NCBI GenBank assembly: GCA_023053545.1
Contig: JAKZAN010000006.1
Location: forward strand, 4,221,001-4,285,000
Reading direction: 5' to 3'
Length of the DNA: 64,000 nt
DNA from: Lepidurus packardi
Taxonomy: Eukaryota > Arthropoda > Branchiopoda > Notostraca > Triopsidae
The notes beneath the pieces were generated by a model. It was given only the letters and a program-made list of their open reading frames with translations. It did no database searches and was not told where the DNA came from. The translations under genes were made by a program, and so were the position numbers. Of the stretch, positions 23,170 to 36,300 are shown piece after piece (the stretch's first letter is position 1; each line of letters opens with the position of its first letter).

Positions 23170-24621
23170 TTAACACATCAAGACTTGAATGACTCTACGA
23201 CCTGAACGTCAACGCTTGATAGATAAGCTAAATGTTTGTAATTAAATTATGTGAAGTTTCGAATTCTCTGATGAAAACTGATTTGTCTGATGAAAACACG
23301 ACTGATGGAGGTTATTCTGTTATGAGGTTGGAGCTTTGTTCAGTTAAACGTGTAACGTCTCAAGTTCCACTTGCGCTGTGCAGTGAGTGGTTCGTTTATC
23401 TCATCCATTTTATCTTATGCATTCTTTTTTGTGCCCAAAGTTGTGGGTGTTGTTATTGGGAGAGAAGGATGCAGGAGAACGGAACGGTTTATTTGCAGGA
23501 AGCCGTCCAGTATTACGCCATTGCTATACATGTTGGCTTGGAGCATGTTCATTTTCAAATGTTTCAATGCCTATATATTCAGGACCTATGCTTTCTGGTA
23601 GACTGCGCTTTCGGAACAGTTAACAAATTCTGACTCGCGAACTTATCCGTAAGAATTAAGATGGCGTACTTGTTTATTTATTTTGGCTTCTTGGCAAACA
23701 TTGCAAGAACCGTGTCGCGTGAATTTAGGACAAGCGCTAGACTGTAACAGATTCATTGAAATTTCAGCATAAATGTTATGTTTTAATACAATATTTACTT
23801 CAAATTGAGTTTTATAAAAAGTTAGCTTCAATGTGAAAAAAAACACTACGTTTACTATAAACGTATATAATATCTGTTATCCTACAAATAACCTTAGTAG
23901 TAACGGTGTTTCCAATAATTTATTTGTAATTCTACAAATGTAAGGAATGAATTACCTTTATTAACTTTATTATACCTTACCTTTATGTTCTCATTTATTA
24001 CCTTTATGTTCTCATTTTATAAATGACATTTGTCATTGTTAGTTTTCCAATATTGTAACTGTCATTTTAGAAATTCCAATAATGATCGGAATTATCATTT
24101 TCCTCCAATTACATTTTTTGAGATGTAAATTATTACTACAATTTTTACACGTGTGTATTTTAATTTCATAATACCTTTAATGGCATAAAAGGTACAAGGT
24201 AATGGATTTTTTTTTCAGTTAAATTTTGTGATGTGGCTTTGGAAGGCTAAGACATGTTTTTGGAAGAAAGTGTTCTTACATATATTGAGGTACAGATTGG
24301 CAAGGATTTAAGATTCGGGATGGAAATTAAGATTCGGATTGGAAAGGTAAGACTCTGGTTTATCCAAGAAATAAAAGAAATGAGTCCAAAAAAGGGCTTA
24401 GCATTTGGGTTAAGTACGATCTACTAATAAGAGAGGACGGGCGAACTGACCCGGCCCAAAGCTGGAGCACGAACGCCCCCGATTAATACGAATTCATTGC
24501 ACATCTAGGTTCCAAAGAGCGTGCGACACAACAAAAGAAGCAACTGTCGTATAGCCACTTGAGCTAAGATTTCCGAAACGGAAATCTACTAACAAAAAAG
24601 ACAATCTTATATTAATTCCAG

Positions 24622-25130
24622 CTACAATTTTAAAGCTCTTGTGAGTGCTGTCGCAGGCTTGGAGAATATAAAAGGAGTAAAAGTTTTCTCAAACTTCAGC
24701 AATGCCTTCTTATCCCAACAATTTGCTGATAAGGCTTTGGAGATCTACAGATTTATGCCGGCTTATATTATTCCTTCTCTCTGCCAGGTCTGAGGTTCAG
24801 AATAATCTTGATCTAGACTTTTCGACAAAAAGAAAGTTCTTACTCAAAGATCAATCTCCCATTTCAGATGCAAGTTTCCTGCCATATTTGGATTTTCTCC
24901 CTCGACAGCGTCTTTCAACACATATTGTCTATGAATATTACATAAGCCTCGATGGAGCTTTTGTATCACCTCAGCGAAGAAAGGTAATAACACATGCAAA
25001 AGAACTCTACGAACTTGAACTCCATGTAAACTATACTTTCGTGGCAGCAAATAGACTCGTGCTCGGTTTTACTTCTTCCAAAAACCTACTACCCTCTCAG
25101 TGTAACACCTTCGTCTTCTTACACTCTTAG
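24622..25130 (+). pseudogene. Unrecognised protein-like stretch, possible broken gene or orphan exon pair
   Basis: After an acceptor-like TTAATTCCAG at 24621 there is an open frame of about 55 codons (starting YNFKALVSAVAGLENIKG, ending near IIPSLCQ at 24787), closed at once by TGA. The adjacent reading frame then stays open to 25130; its first part includes FLPYLDFLPRQRLSTHIVYE before a donor-like AAG|GTAATA at 24983. The amino-acid composition of both parts looks protein-like, but the shift of frame at about 24787 has no clear intron. It may be a decayed gene copy, two exons of an unknown gene, or chance. I do not recognise any domain. Confidence 0.25.
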
Positions 25131-27300
25131 GCGTATAAAACCAATAAAAAATAATAAGAGATAGGAGAACAACAGACAAATACAGCCCCGTTTTTGCACA
25201 TTGCACTCGGAAAATCTCTTCGCTGTAAAGAAAAACCAACCATGCTAAAAACTTCCGCAAGATACTTCTCCTTTACCGTGACATGCAGGCACTATAACTT
25301 TGCCAGAAAGCTTCCGAATTGGAATGCCTGCAAAAGAGAAACACAATATATCTGTATGTACATTTCTTGACGATATTTCGCAAACGTACCCTTTGCAGCT
25401 TACTATTGATCAATGTATCCATAAAATCGCAATTAAAAATGTTTGGTACATGTACATTCCCCTCCAAAACCTCCAAATCTGCTCGTATCACGTAACAATC
25501 CTCAAACCTTAACCCTTGCCGGTTATTCTCGATCTTTTAGTGGAGAAAAATACATAGCTCGCCACTACCCTTTTAACTTTATTGCTTTTCATTGGTTTCA
25601 TCATGTACAGTACTCGGCACGCGCAAGCTGGTTGAGCTAATCTCAGCAGTGCGGACAAAGTCTTTAGAAAGTCTTGCAGCAGGCTTATGTTCGACCATAA
25701 AGCTTATTTCGGTGACTATAGGCAAACAAGTTTTTTGGTTCTTGAGCAACAGGTGTAATAAATTGTGTAACCCCAAACCCAATGCATTTCCGTTTGACGC
25801 ATGAGTCCTTGTTCTGTAACAAAGTTCGTGCAGAGGTGTATTGTACGTTTCTACGTAAAGAAATACAAATAAATAAACAAAATAAATGTTAAAAACCTTT
25901 TCGTAGAACGTACATGCAGTACTGATTTTAAATCTAATGATCTCCGAAAACGCAACTTCAGGATAAATAATGAGTAATAGCGCCATCTGTGTTTCATTTG
26001 ATAAGCAAAGTTTTGTTGTGCTTTTTAAACTGAAATAATCCAATCTTGTGATGGGATTCAGCTAAAAAAAAGGAGGTGGGGAAAAATGAGAAGGTTTTGT
26101 GGGCATCAGCACATGAATGGGGCAAATCTCTAGGTTTTGCTCCAGGAAATGAAGCAGTTTGAGTACACCCCCCCCCCCATCACTCGACACGGCAAGTGCC
26201 AGAAATGCGCCTGTGCCAGAAATACGGCCCAAAGAGATGCGGCAAAGCAGACCAACCGTTAGAAGCATTCGAAGATGAGAAGCTCACACTATACAGCAGT
26301 CAGTTCTGTTCGATGCCAAGTTTGTACCTTGAGGACAGGCATTTTTAAGCTCACTTCGTCATAAGTGTTCAACACATTTTTGAACAGTCATCCTAGCTAG
26401 CCAGACACGGAGAGAGAAAAAGAGATTTACCACGCAGACTCCATTAGGAACTTGTAGATACCCGTTGTACCGACCAAATAAGCCCTCAATCTGCGGTGCA
26501 AAGCCAAGTGTGGTATGTGAGTACGTGTGCGTGTGGATTATCAAAGGATTGAGGGACCGAAAAAAAGAAAGTGTACCTTAAGATCTTAAGGATCTAAAAG
26601 ATTTTACAAGTTTAAATTACAAACTAGCTCATGGTAGAACAGTCGAGTGGTTTGGATTTGCATGCAAAAAGGGTACGCAATAGTCCTTTATTGGAGAGCT
26701 CCTCAACGAAGAAGACGCTCTAAAACCCTTGGGTTTCGCTCTGCTGCCAACCGAGAAGAAAACTAACAGTCCTTTAAGGCTTAAAAAAAAACAAAAAAAA
26801 AATAACATTTCGCAAGTCAAGTCACCGAGGAACTTTGGGAAAAGAATTCATTAAGACTCTAAGCAAAAGGAATGGGTAATCTTATGCTGCACTGTGATTA
26901 AAAGCAAGACGAAAAAAAAGAAATAAATTCTTGCAACAGACCCGCATGGTTTCCCACCGGACGTTACACGAATTCCAGCAGCAAGATTGGGACAGTATTA
27001 TCTTCGGCCTCGTCTCCAGTACATTATCTCCCTAACTGCAAACAACACTCGAAGGGTATAATACTTTGACTGTGGAGCCATCTTTTCTTGATCTAACCAA
27101 AACACGAATTGTGATAGGCCTTTGGATGACACTTGAAACATGTTTTGACTCACAATAGCTGCCCCCCCCCCCAAGAAAAACGGTTCATTGTTCTCTTTTC
27201 TTGTGTACCAACTTGACGCGAGACAAAGTTTTCCACGAAACGAATTGTCGTGCAGTTTTTTTGCTATTTTTGCCCCAAAGTAAACAAGCTGGGTACAACA

Positions 27301-30300
27301 ATGGAAGACTGGATCACAACTGGCATTCCAGATGGAATGGACGCTGATACGAGTGCAAACTGCTTCAATACTACCGATATCTCCAACTTCAATTTCACCA
27401 GCTTCGCGTACCCGCATTCCCCAGAGCAATGGGCTGCAGATAGTATTGCTGCGACTACCTTCAAAGCCATCCTGTACGTCTTGAATATCTTGGTTTCTGT
27501 GTTGGGCAACTGTGCTGTGATTATTGCTGTGTATAGCAATCCCGCTTTGCGTTCTACCATCAATCTCTACTTGGTCAATCTGGCTGTTGCGGACGTGTTA
27601 ATTGCCCTTTGTTGCATGTGGGTACATCTTGTCAACGATCTCACCTACCCTATGTTTGCTTTGGGGGCGTTCATGTGCAAGTTCAACGCCTTCGCCCAAA
27701 GTAAGTACTTGTACTGTACCTACATTACTTCCACGTTCTCCGTTCTCCCATAAACGCTACGTGTTGCTTTCCTAAACTATGACGCCTGCCGACAACCACC
27801 CGCTGGTACATAAGACTCGACGAATTTTACGTTTAGGAGCATATCCTTTAGCGTCAGCTGAAAATGAGCGTGTGTGGGTTATGGTTTCTCCACTCCAACA
27901 CACCCCAAGTTTAATGAACGCATGACAACAGTAAAAGGTAGACGAGAATCAGGAGGTACTCACTTGTGTATAAATTGCCTAATGCGACAAAACACAATTG
28001 CTTCGATTACCACAGGCCCACACATACCCTCGCTCACTAAAGCACTAAAACAACAAATTTTAAAGATTGCAAACCTCAATACCAAATGTTCCTTCCGGCC
28101 CTTCACCCAACAGTTAGTACAATACAATAACCGTTTGAATATCCATCCACAGCACATATATACGAATTTATCCTCGATAAGGGGTCGGAAATGGGGGAAC
28201 GCAATCCGACAAACAGGACTCTTAAAGAAATAAACATACATGTTATATAACAAACGACTATTGTGTAAGAAACCGCGTTAAAAGGAGCGGATGCTGTAAC
28301 GTTTCCATTGAAACCCTGTTTCCATTGATCGAACTCTATTTTTGTTATTTCCTATCAATCTGTAGGCTATTTTTCATTTTCGGGGAAAGGAATCCTTGAC
28401 AAAGTGGAGTTCTGGATCGACTGTCACTCGAGCCTGTTGATTTCTTCCAAACCAACTTTATTTCTAAAAGTATTGTAGCTCGCGAATTTTGCGCGTACAG
28501 TACAACGATGACTGTATGTTGCAAGAGAAACGAATACTATGTTCTAAATATCATTTAAACTTGGAGAACTTCCGTCATTCACCATCAAATTTCCGTTAAA
28601 AAATTAATTAGATTAGTAGAACGGAGAAAAAACGGGCAGGCCGGACTCTTAGCGTTACTCCAGCTTGACTTACGGTTACGCTATAATGAAAAAGAAGGAA
28701 CCGTAAATTTAAACAGAGGGCATTTCTCTGAAAACTTGACAGAATGGAAGTTTTTTAAGTTTTTGATTATGTACAACACGTCTTTACTATTCACTCGTGT
28801 TTAACATTGCAGCATATAAAACAAGATAAAAGAAACTTTAATGACAAGAACTTGAAGAACTCTCACAGCTGTGAAGCAGTTGTTAGGCATGCCGTACAAA
28901 CGCTACGCAACCCGGCCAGAGGCCACGCAGTTCCCCCCTCGGTCATTAGTTTTTCACTGTTGAGTAACTTGCGAGGCAAGCCTGGGTAACGCTACAAGTC
29001 CGGCCTGACCAAGTGGGTTTCATGCGTTACCTTTTATTTTGCCTTACACAGTACTAAACGCAAATACTGTACTATTACCGTAATCCCCTAACTCATCACC
29101 GTGCTTCAGAAGGGCTTAGGCTACGAGATACAAAGCTGTTACAGGCCTTATAAGCCTTACGTAATCCTTCACCAAGGCAAAAAGAAGGGAATTACGGTAC
29201 TGAAAACTTGAGACAGATTTCCGTTGATTAACTCCCAGAAACAAGTCACGCTTGAGCAATGATCGACGATCACCCCAAAAAAAAGCATACAGTATCTTGA
29301 TCAATACAATATGACAGAAGCTTAAGGCAGTTGAGTTGAGTTGAGTTACTGCAAAAGTTGAGTTCCTGCTTTAGCAAACCGGACTTGAGCGATAAGTCCG
29401 GTCAGAAGGTTTAGGTTTTCATCGGTTTCTGAAATTGAAGTTCTAGTATAGCAGTAATTAAATTACAAAAATGCCGATTTATTTACACGATAAGCGGGTC
29501 TGATGGCATCAAAAGAAGTGAAGCAACATAACGAAAACCTAGCACTGAATTTGAATACAAAAGCCCCCCTTCTCACGTCACCACCCAAAGTATCATAGTT
29601 CATAGTCCGAAGCAATGTACTCAACGGTGCTGCTCTGTGACACAGAAATGCCATTAGCTCTACAACTTGCTTTGAGGGTGCTCTTCTAGACTGGTCTTCT
29701 AGACTAAGTAACACCTGAGACAGTTTTAAGAAAAAGAAAACAAAAAAAAAACTTCCAAAGGTTTCCGTTACGAAAACGCAAGCGAAAACGTCAACAAACT
29801 CCAATTATCGTTGATTGTAGCAGCACTTCAAGCTGAGTTGCTGTAATTACTCTTATACTTCCTGAACATTGGATTTATGACTGCAGTATTTCTTCCTTCA
29901 AAACTGGACATCACGACTAATCCCAATCCCAATCAGCCTTTCAAAATAAAATAATAAAATAATAGGATAAAAAATGAACAAAACATTAAAGATTCATGCC
30001 AGAATCTTTTCAATCCCGTAAAGAGCTCTTTGGCAATTTTAATCTCGACTCGCAGCAAAAAAAAAAAAAAAAACTTTTTGAAGACAAAAGAGACGTGAAG
30101 CTTTTTAACCCGGGCTATATGGAGGGGGCCATTTGCGATTGTGCAACAGAAACGCTTGCAAGGCACAAAAGCACTTTACATCCACAAAAAAAAAAGTGTT
30201 TGGATAATTTCCACCGTCTTTCTACAAAGAGTAACCGATAGATGCCACACAGCTTGACAAGCAAAGCAAAGCACGTCCGACCTGAGCCCGATTCATTTAA

Positions 30301-33300
30301 CCCTTTCTTGGATTGAAGTGTTTGTGGTTAGAGAGGCAAAAAATCAGCCGCGTTGATCTTTTAATGAACAAGAAAAATCTTTTTTTGTTTAAATTTTTTT
30401 TTCTTAAAAGAAGAGAAAATCTCATCTCGACTCCTTTTAGCTTCTCCAAGGAGATTAAACTTGCAAGCTTAAGAAGGTTTTAATTGGAAAACAGCTTAAC
30501 CATTCGAAAAATCCACAATATTTGCCAATAAATTTCCAACCAGTGATATTACCTTGGTTTGCAATGTAATGAACGGTATTGCCAGCTTGGCCCAACCCAA
30601 GTACATGTCGGTATTTCATTACACGATGAAAGTCCAAAAGTAGACATTGCATGACGTCAACTACAAATGAAAAATCAAAGTAAAATAAGTAAAAACTAAA
30701 GAAAGAAAGAAAAACGATTTGTTTCTAGAAATCGGATCCTCAGATGATTACAACACTCGGTTCAGCAGTATCTTCTTGACACAAATTTGCCATTTTCATT
30801 CAATTTTCTTAAGTTTTTGAATGTCTGCAAATGGAATACATAGGAAAGGTTACGAAATGTCCACATCAAAAGGAACCAATGTACCGAATCCTGATGTCTT
30901 CAACCCACATCGTCTTGGTCATTTCAGAAAAAGAAAAAATGTTCGCCATTTCCTCTATTTGGTTCGACATTCGGTTCATTTTAACTGGAAAAGATAAAAA
31001 AAAAAAAAAAGATGTGGGTTAATGACAACAGAAAAATGGTGTTTCCCGTCGAAGGCCCAAACTGTTTTCACTATGCTTTTGGGCGCCGAATGACCAAAGT
31101 GTTGTGCTTTCACGCTCGGAATGCTTTTGACTGTCAAGGGACGCCCATCGACGTGTCCCCATAAACGATTCTATAGCTAAATACAAAGCGACAGCTCATA
31201 CAAAGACTGGGGAAGAAACCACCCAAGCCCGAAAAATCATTGCCCGCAAAAAAGCATGTACCTGCTAAGTACCAAACCACGTATCATAACTTTCCCAACT
31301 GGAAAAACTCCGGTACTTTGGTGTGTGGTCAGCGATGAAAATGGATTTCTTCTTCCCAACTGGGGAAAGACCAACGCCAAAAGAAGAACTATCTACCATT
31401 CTCCTCATCAACTAATTAAAACGTGCAAGGAATCGAGAGAATCACTACAGTATTAAACATCAGAATCCTGGGCATTCCTTTTGGCACTGGGAGTACATGT
31501 TCCCCGAGATACAGGTTCATGTTTTATGGGAAAGAGCTCCGTACCTGCGACCCAACAGGGAACCAATAAACCGGGGAACAAAAAAAAAAAAAAAAAAAAA
31601 AAAAAGTGCAAAGGCCAGACACCTACTATGTTTTCCTCAGCTTCCTTCGACCAACTTTTTCCTTTTTCCCAAACTCCTTTGACTCAATTACGTTCCTTTC
31701 CTTTGCTCCTTTTTATTTATTTATCTTTTCCTTAAAAGTAATTGTAACGTATCGTAGTAAGAGGAAGTTTCTAAACTGTCGTTAACGTCTCCTAAAACCA
31801 AGCCAAACACGAAAGACAAACGGCTGGTACAACTAGTCCAGACATTCATTTTGCCGAATAACAATTATTTTGCTTCCGTAATTCTAGTGACTTGCCTAAC
31901 GTCCAGTGTGCTGACTTTGATGGCGATTGCCTGCGACCGATTTATGGCAGTTATGTTCCCACTGAGGGTACGAATCACCCATTGCCGAGCAAGTGCCGTC
32001 ATCATGTGTATATGGGCCTTGGCGATAGCTGTTTCGCTCCCGTTTGCGATTTACCGCCAACTCTACCGAGTCCAGGTAAGTCCCATTGTCTAATTTCTTA
32101 CCATTATTTCACGTGTTTTTATCCTACACCACTTTTTATCATACAGCCATTGTTAGGGATCAATAGCGGGGAACAGATCATCGATAAAAGACAAACAAAA
32201 AATACCAAAAAAAAAGAAAGTGATGTTCGAATGTTCTGGGGCTCTTTGTCCAACCAATATAATCAAAAGTTTCACAAAAAAAGTACGAGAGTTACTGGCC
32301 TGGAGTATTGGAAGCAATAAAGGATTGAGCCAGGGGCCAAAAACAAAAGTTATTTATCTATTTATGGAAGCGAAAGAACACAAAGATCAAAGTAGAGGCC
32401 ACAAATTCTGTTTAAGCGTTGCGTTAAGTCTCAGCTGTGCAGTGTGGCTCGTTAAACCGGAGTAAATTAATGGATCTCTCTACTCTTCGCATTTATCAAC
32501 GCCACGCTCATTTTAAAAACGCGAGATCATAACGTTCGGGTTCATTAAATTCCTCAAGACTTTAGTCCTGTAAAGTCTTTCCTATCATAAAATTTTTACA
32601 GAAAATATGATAAATGCAGGGACTATGCTGATTGATTTTAATTTTAAATAACGGGCACGTGTTCCAACAATGAAACCCGCGAGTAAGAGATTTATCACAA
32701 TAAGATACATCCCAACCCTATGAATCGATTTTCACTTAATGGTACATAAGTACCTTTCAAATAGTTTCTGGTACCTCATCCATTTTATGCCAGGAAGAAA
32801 TTATAGTACTGAAAATTAAGTAGTAGTCGCACTTAAATTAAATAGCATAATAATATCGTCATATGAAAAGAGAGAAAAAAAGAAATTAAAGGTTAGTCAC
32901 TGAGGAAATGAGAGATATTAGGAATCAAACATGATATCGATACATAAATCGTAATACATTTGATAATGAATTTACTTTAAAATTAGGTTTTTTGAAACTA
33001 TGATTTTCTTTTTCAATATATGGAGCTTGCTCTCCAGCAAAGAAAATATCGATAGGAAAAGTGCTGATTATTCAGATTTTCATTGTTGAGCATCGAGTGC
33101 GTGTCTAGCCCAGCAATGTACACAATATAGGAGCATCGTATGCGTGCTCAACAATGAAATAGGAAACTAAGCCATTCGTGCGTGGGACATACGTTTATCG
33201 TAATATCAATACGATTACGATATCGCTTTTCTCCGGCATGAATCGATTTTCACTTAAAGCTAGACAAGTATCCAGCTTGCTCTACAAGTTATATAAGAAG

Positions 33301-36300
33301 AACAGGACTCAGCACTTTGCAACTCGAAACATAAAACTTACGCATCCAGATTCTTGTTCCATCTCAAGCTCCTGATGAACTTCCCCAAACTGTACCTGAG
33401 TTTTACGGTACCTTGTCGTCTTATTTCATAGCTGGTTTATTCAAGGAACTAATACTGCTCAATCAAAGTAATGTTCGTTCGCCGCAAAATGAAACTTACT
33501 TCCCACGCCCGTTTCTTTGTTGTTTTTTACCTCATCTACATTCTCAATTGCCTTGGTCTTTTGCCCAACAGCGTAGAGCGGGCGAGAAAAGTAATCTAAG
33601 GACGGAATTTTCCGAATTATAGATTTTCTTTTTATAGTACTTGGGGACAACAGTTGGAGAAGGTTGGCATTAGCGACGGACAAAAGAGAAAAGGAGTCGT
33701 AGGTGGTGTATGTGCATATATGCCTCATCTCATGACAGGGCATATTATAAACGATAGAGTATGCTTATACGCGCTTGTCATGGAGAACGATGTGCGTGGA
33801 AATTGATATTCTGTCAGTTTAGACGGACTCTTACCATATAAAAACGACAAACATTCAATGTAATAAAAAATAAAAAAAAGTAAAGAAAGAAAGGATACGT
33901 GTTTTCCTAGGAACGGAAACATGGGATGGGAAGCTTCATATAAAAGACTCGGCAGAATCACTGCGGAAGACCCAACAGGCGGTACTGAACGTAAAGGGTA
34001 CCGGCCCCACTAAGCGAAATTCTTTGCACAAACACAAACACACATAACAAAGATAAATAAAACAAAATGAAGTTGAGGGCAACGCAAAACCACTTTTGCT
34101 GGGAGTTATAAGCTTGTTCTGACGTTCTGAGCGAGGTGGGCGTAGAGGATTTTATTCGCGTTGTATTGTTCGCAAATGAATCTTGTGTTTTGGATGACGT
34201 AATCTTCGTTGTTGTGAGAAAAATAACTTCTGAGCATGTTGTGTAGCCTTATAAAGCTAGCGTGACAAGAGCGAGACGGAGAAGGAGAAAGAGGGAAGAC
34301 GGTATGAAGAATTTTGAATTCGAATAAACTTGGGAGGAGGATACTATATTAGCTTTTTAGAAGTTAATGCAAACCCAGTTTGTCAGTCTATTAACTTAAG
34401 ATTGACGACGAGGGGTTCGTTCATAGCTGTCTATACCTTTGAAGGCTAAAAACCCTTTGGTTGACTGCGTTCACAAAGCAATTAAGGAGATTTGACAAGA
34501 GCGCCGCGCTGGCCATGATGAGCTTCCAAGTTAATGTGCTAATGTCTTCAACGTAATAAAGGGACACACATAACAGCGACGCTCGCAAGTATACAACCTT
34601 TTCATCCTAGTCGCTCAGCCGGAAAGCTCTATCTGTAAGCAGAATCTTATGATCCTTAAGTCTTTCAGCTTACTGCAATCACACGCTGAAAAGGTGATTG
34701 CGTGGGATTGTCTCCTTACTAGGTTATTTACTGTCCAAGTTTTGCTAACGTGTCGTACTTACGGGGTGCAAGTCGGCCTCATTACTGTACATTTGTTCCA
34801 TTTCCTAAACGCTACCAACTGTAAGAAATGCTTGCGGTTTCACCATTCATTATTGCTTAAGGACTCCCGTATCCATTAGCTTATTGACGCGAAACAGTCC
34901 ACAGATGGCACTGCTGTTTTTATTGTTTTGTAAAAGGCTTGTGCAAGAAAGTCAAAGAAAATAAACAGCTAACTGATGGCAATATTTGAGTCACAGATGG
35001 CACTGATGTTTGTTATCGTGTTGTAAACGCTTTGTGTAAGAGTCTAAGAAAGTACAAGAAAAGAAACAGCTAATTGATGGCCAAATTTCTACTTTGGTTT
35101 ACTTCTGGAAAGTACAACTTGTCGCCACGGTTTGCTTTGCAGCGCAATGTCCCAAATCAAGTCGTCCAACGTTCTGGGAAAATTATATTTCCTTGTAAGA
35201 TTGCCCAGCATGATTTTTTTGCAATCAAAGTTACGCTGTTTTTCCTTATTGAAACGTTGAGAAAAAATGTGTGAGTTGAGAGAAAAAGAGGAGGATCAAA
35301 CGAAAGGCAAAGACACGAAGCTTGAATTGAAATGATAATTTCAAGTGCCTTAGTTCAAATGCAGTATTACTCAACACTTGGAACGTAACAAGCGAGTCAA
35401 GCGTCTTAGAAACAGTCCAGGGGTTTATTGGTAGACAATATGTACAAAGGGCTCTATGAAAAACAAGGATCGATAATTTGAAGACACCCCGGAGATGCTG
35501 TCCGTGACCACCCTGCGAGCTTGTATTGAAACCAAGTTTATCTTTGATAATCTGCGTACGACACCTGGGACTCCCCTTATTATGCACTCTGGCTGTGCAT
35601 ATCCCAAAACTGACAAGAACATCCTCATCCCAGGGCGATGTTTTTCATGCATTCGTTATCCACACACCTTTTCTTTTTTAATTTAGTGTTTCTTCTTTCC
35701 CGTGTCATTAAAGATCCATATATACATAAAGTAATACAGCAACGGTACATGCTTGGATTGGCGTGTACCTCGTGTTGTTTTCGTCACAAATCCCTTCGGC
35801 AGCCGACTAAATTGCTAAACAAGATTAAGGCAACGGATTTCGGCAACGTTCTCACTTGCAAAGACTCCCAAATGCTTCCTGGAACTAAAATCAGCGAGAT
35901 TCGAGGAAATCAGCAAAGGAATTAAAAGAAAAAATAGACAATCAGAACATTCATGCTCGAAGACATCGAGCTTAACTGGTTCACGAAACTCACCAGTTTA
36001 CCAAGTTTCTCGATTTCGCCGCTAGGTTTCCCAGTGCTCCCTTTAGCATTGTAATGTATACAAGAACACATACTGTATACATCATGTTTTGCAAATTGCA
36101 TGTCAAATTCACAAGATAAAAAGTAAAAATACGAAAAGTAATGTAAATCTTCTCTCGTTTTATCTAGTGGAAAAACATGGTGGAAGTCACGTGCCAAGAA
36201 ACATGGCCTTCGTACCCAACATTCAACCCCGACACGGGTACATGTGTTGCCAGTGCTTGGCCCAAAACGCTCTACTACACTGTGGTAAGTGGTTCTTATA

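Larger units (their letters stand above)
21461..27300. other. Intergenic region between Sec24 and the GPCR gene
   Basis: Nearly 6 kb, mostly AT-rich, with no convincingly recognised gene. It starts with the Sec24 3' UTR. It contains an 18-bp tandem repeat (23084–23169), short repeats of ACCTTTATGTTCTCATTT near 23980–24020, an unrecognised stretch with protein-like sequence (24622–24983), and C homopolymers at about 26169–26181 and 27164–27173. The 133-codon ORF at 23232–23633 has no recognisable domain and no splice support. Confidence 0.5.
32076..36167 (+). other. GPCR intron 2
   Basis: A 4.1-kb intron, GTAAGT to TATCTAG. It contains a perfect 15-bp inverted repeat (33078–33159), two occurrences of ATGAATCGATTTTCACTTAA (about 32719 and 33239), and a repeat element with an internal 92-bp tandem duplication (34864–35089). 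No nested gene is apparent. Confidence 0.65.

Noticed and set aside
23232-23633. 133-codon ORF in the Sec24–GPCR gap, with two overlapping frames open
   Set aside because: Three frames are open over the same bases, and the sequence is Cys/Phe-rich without domain structure. It is more likely chance than coding.
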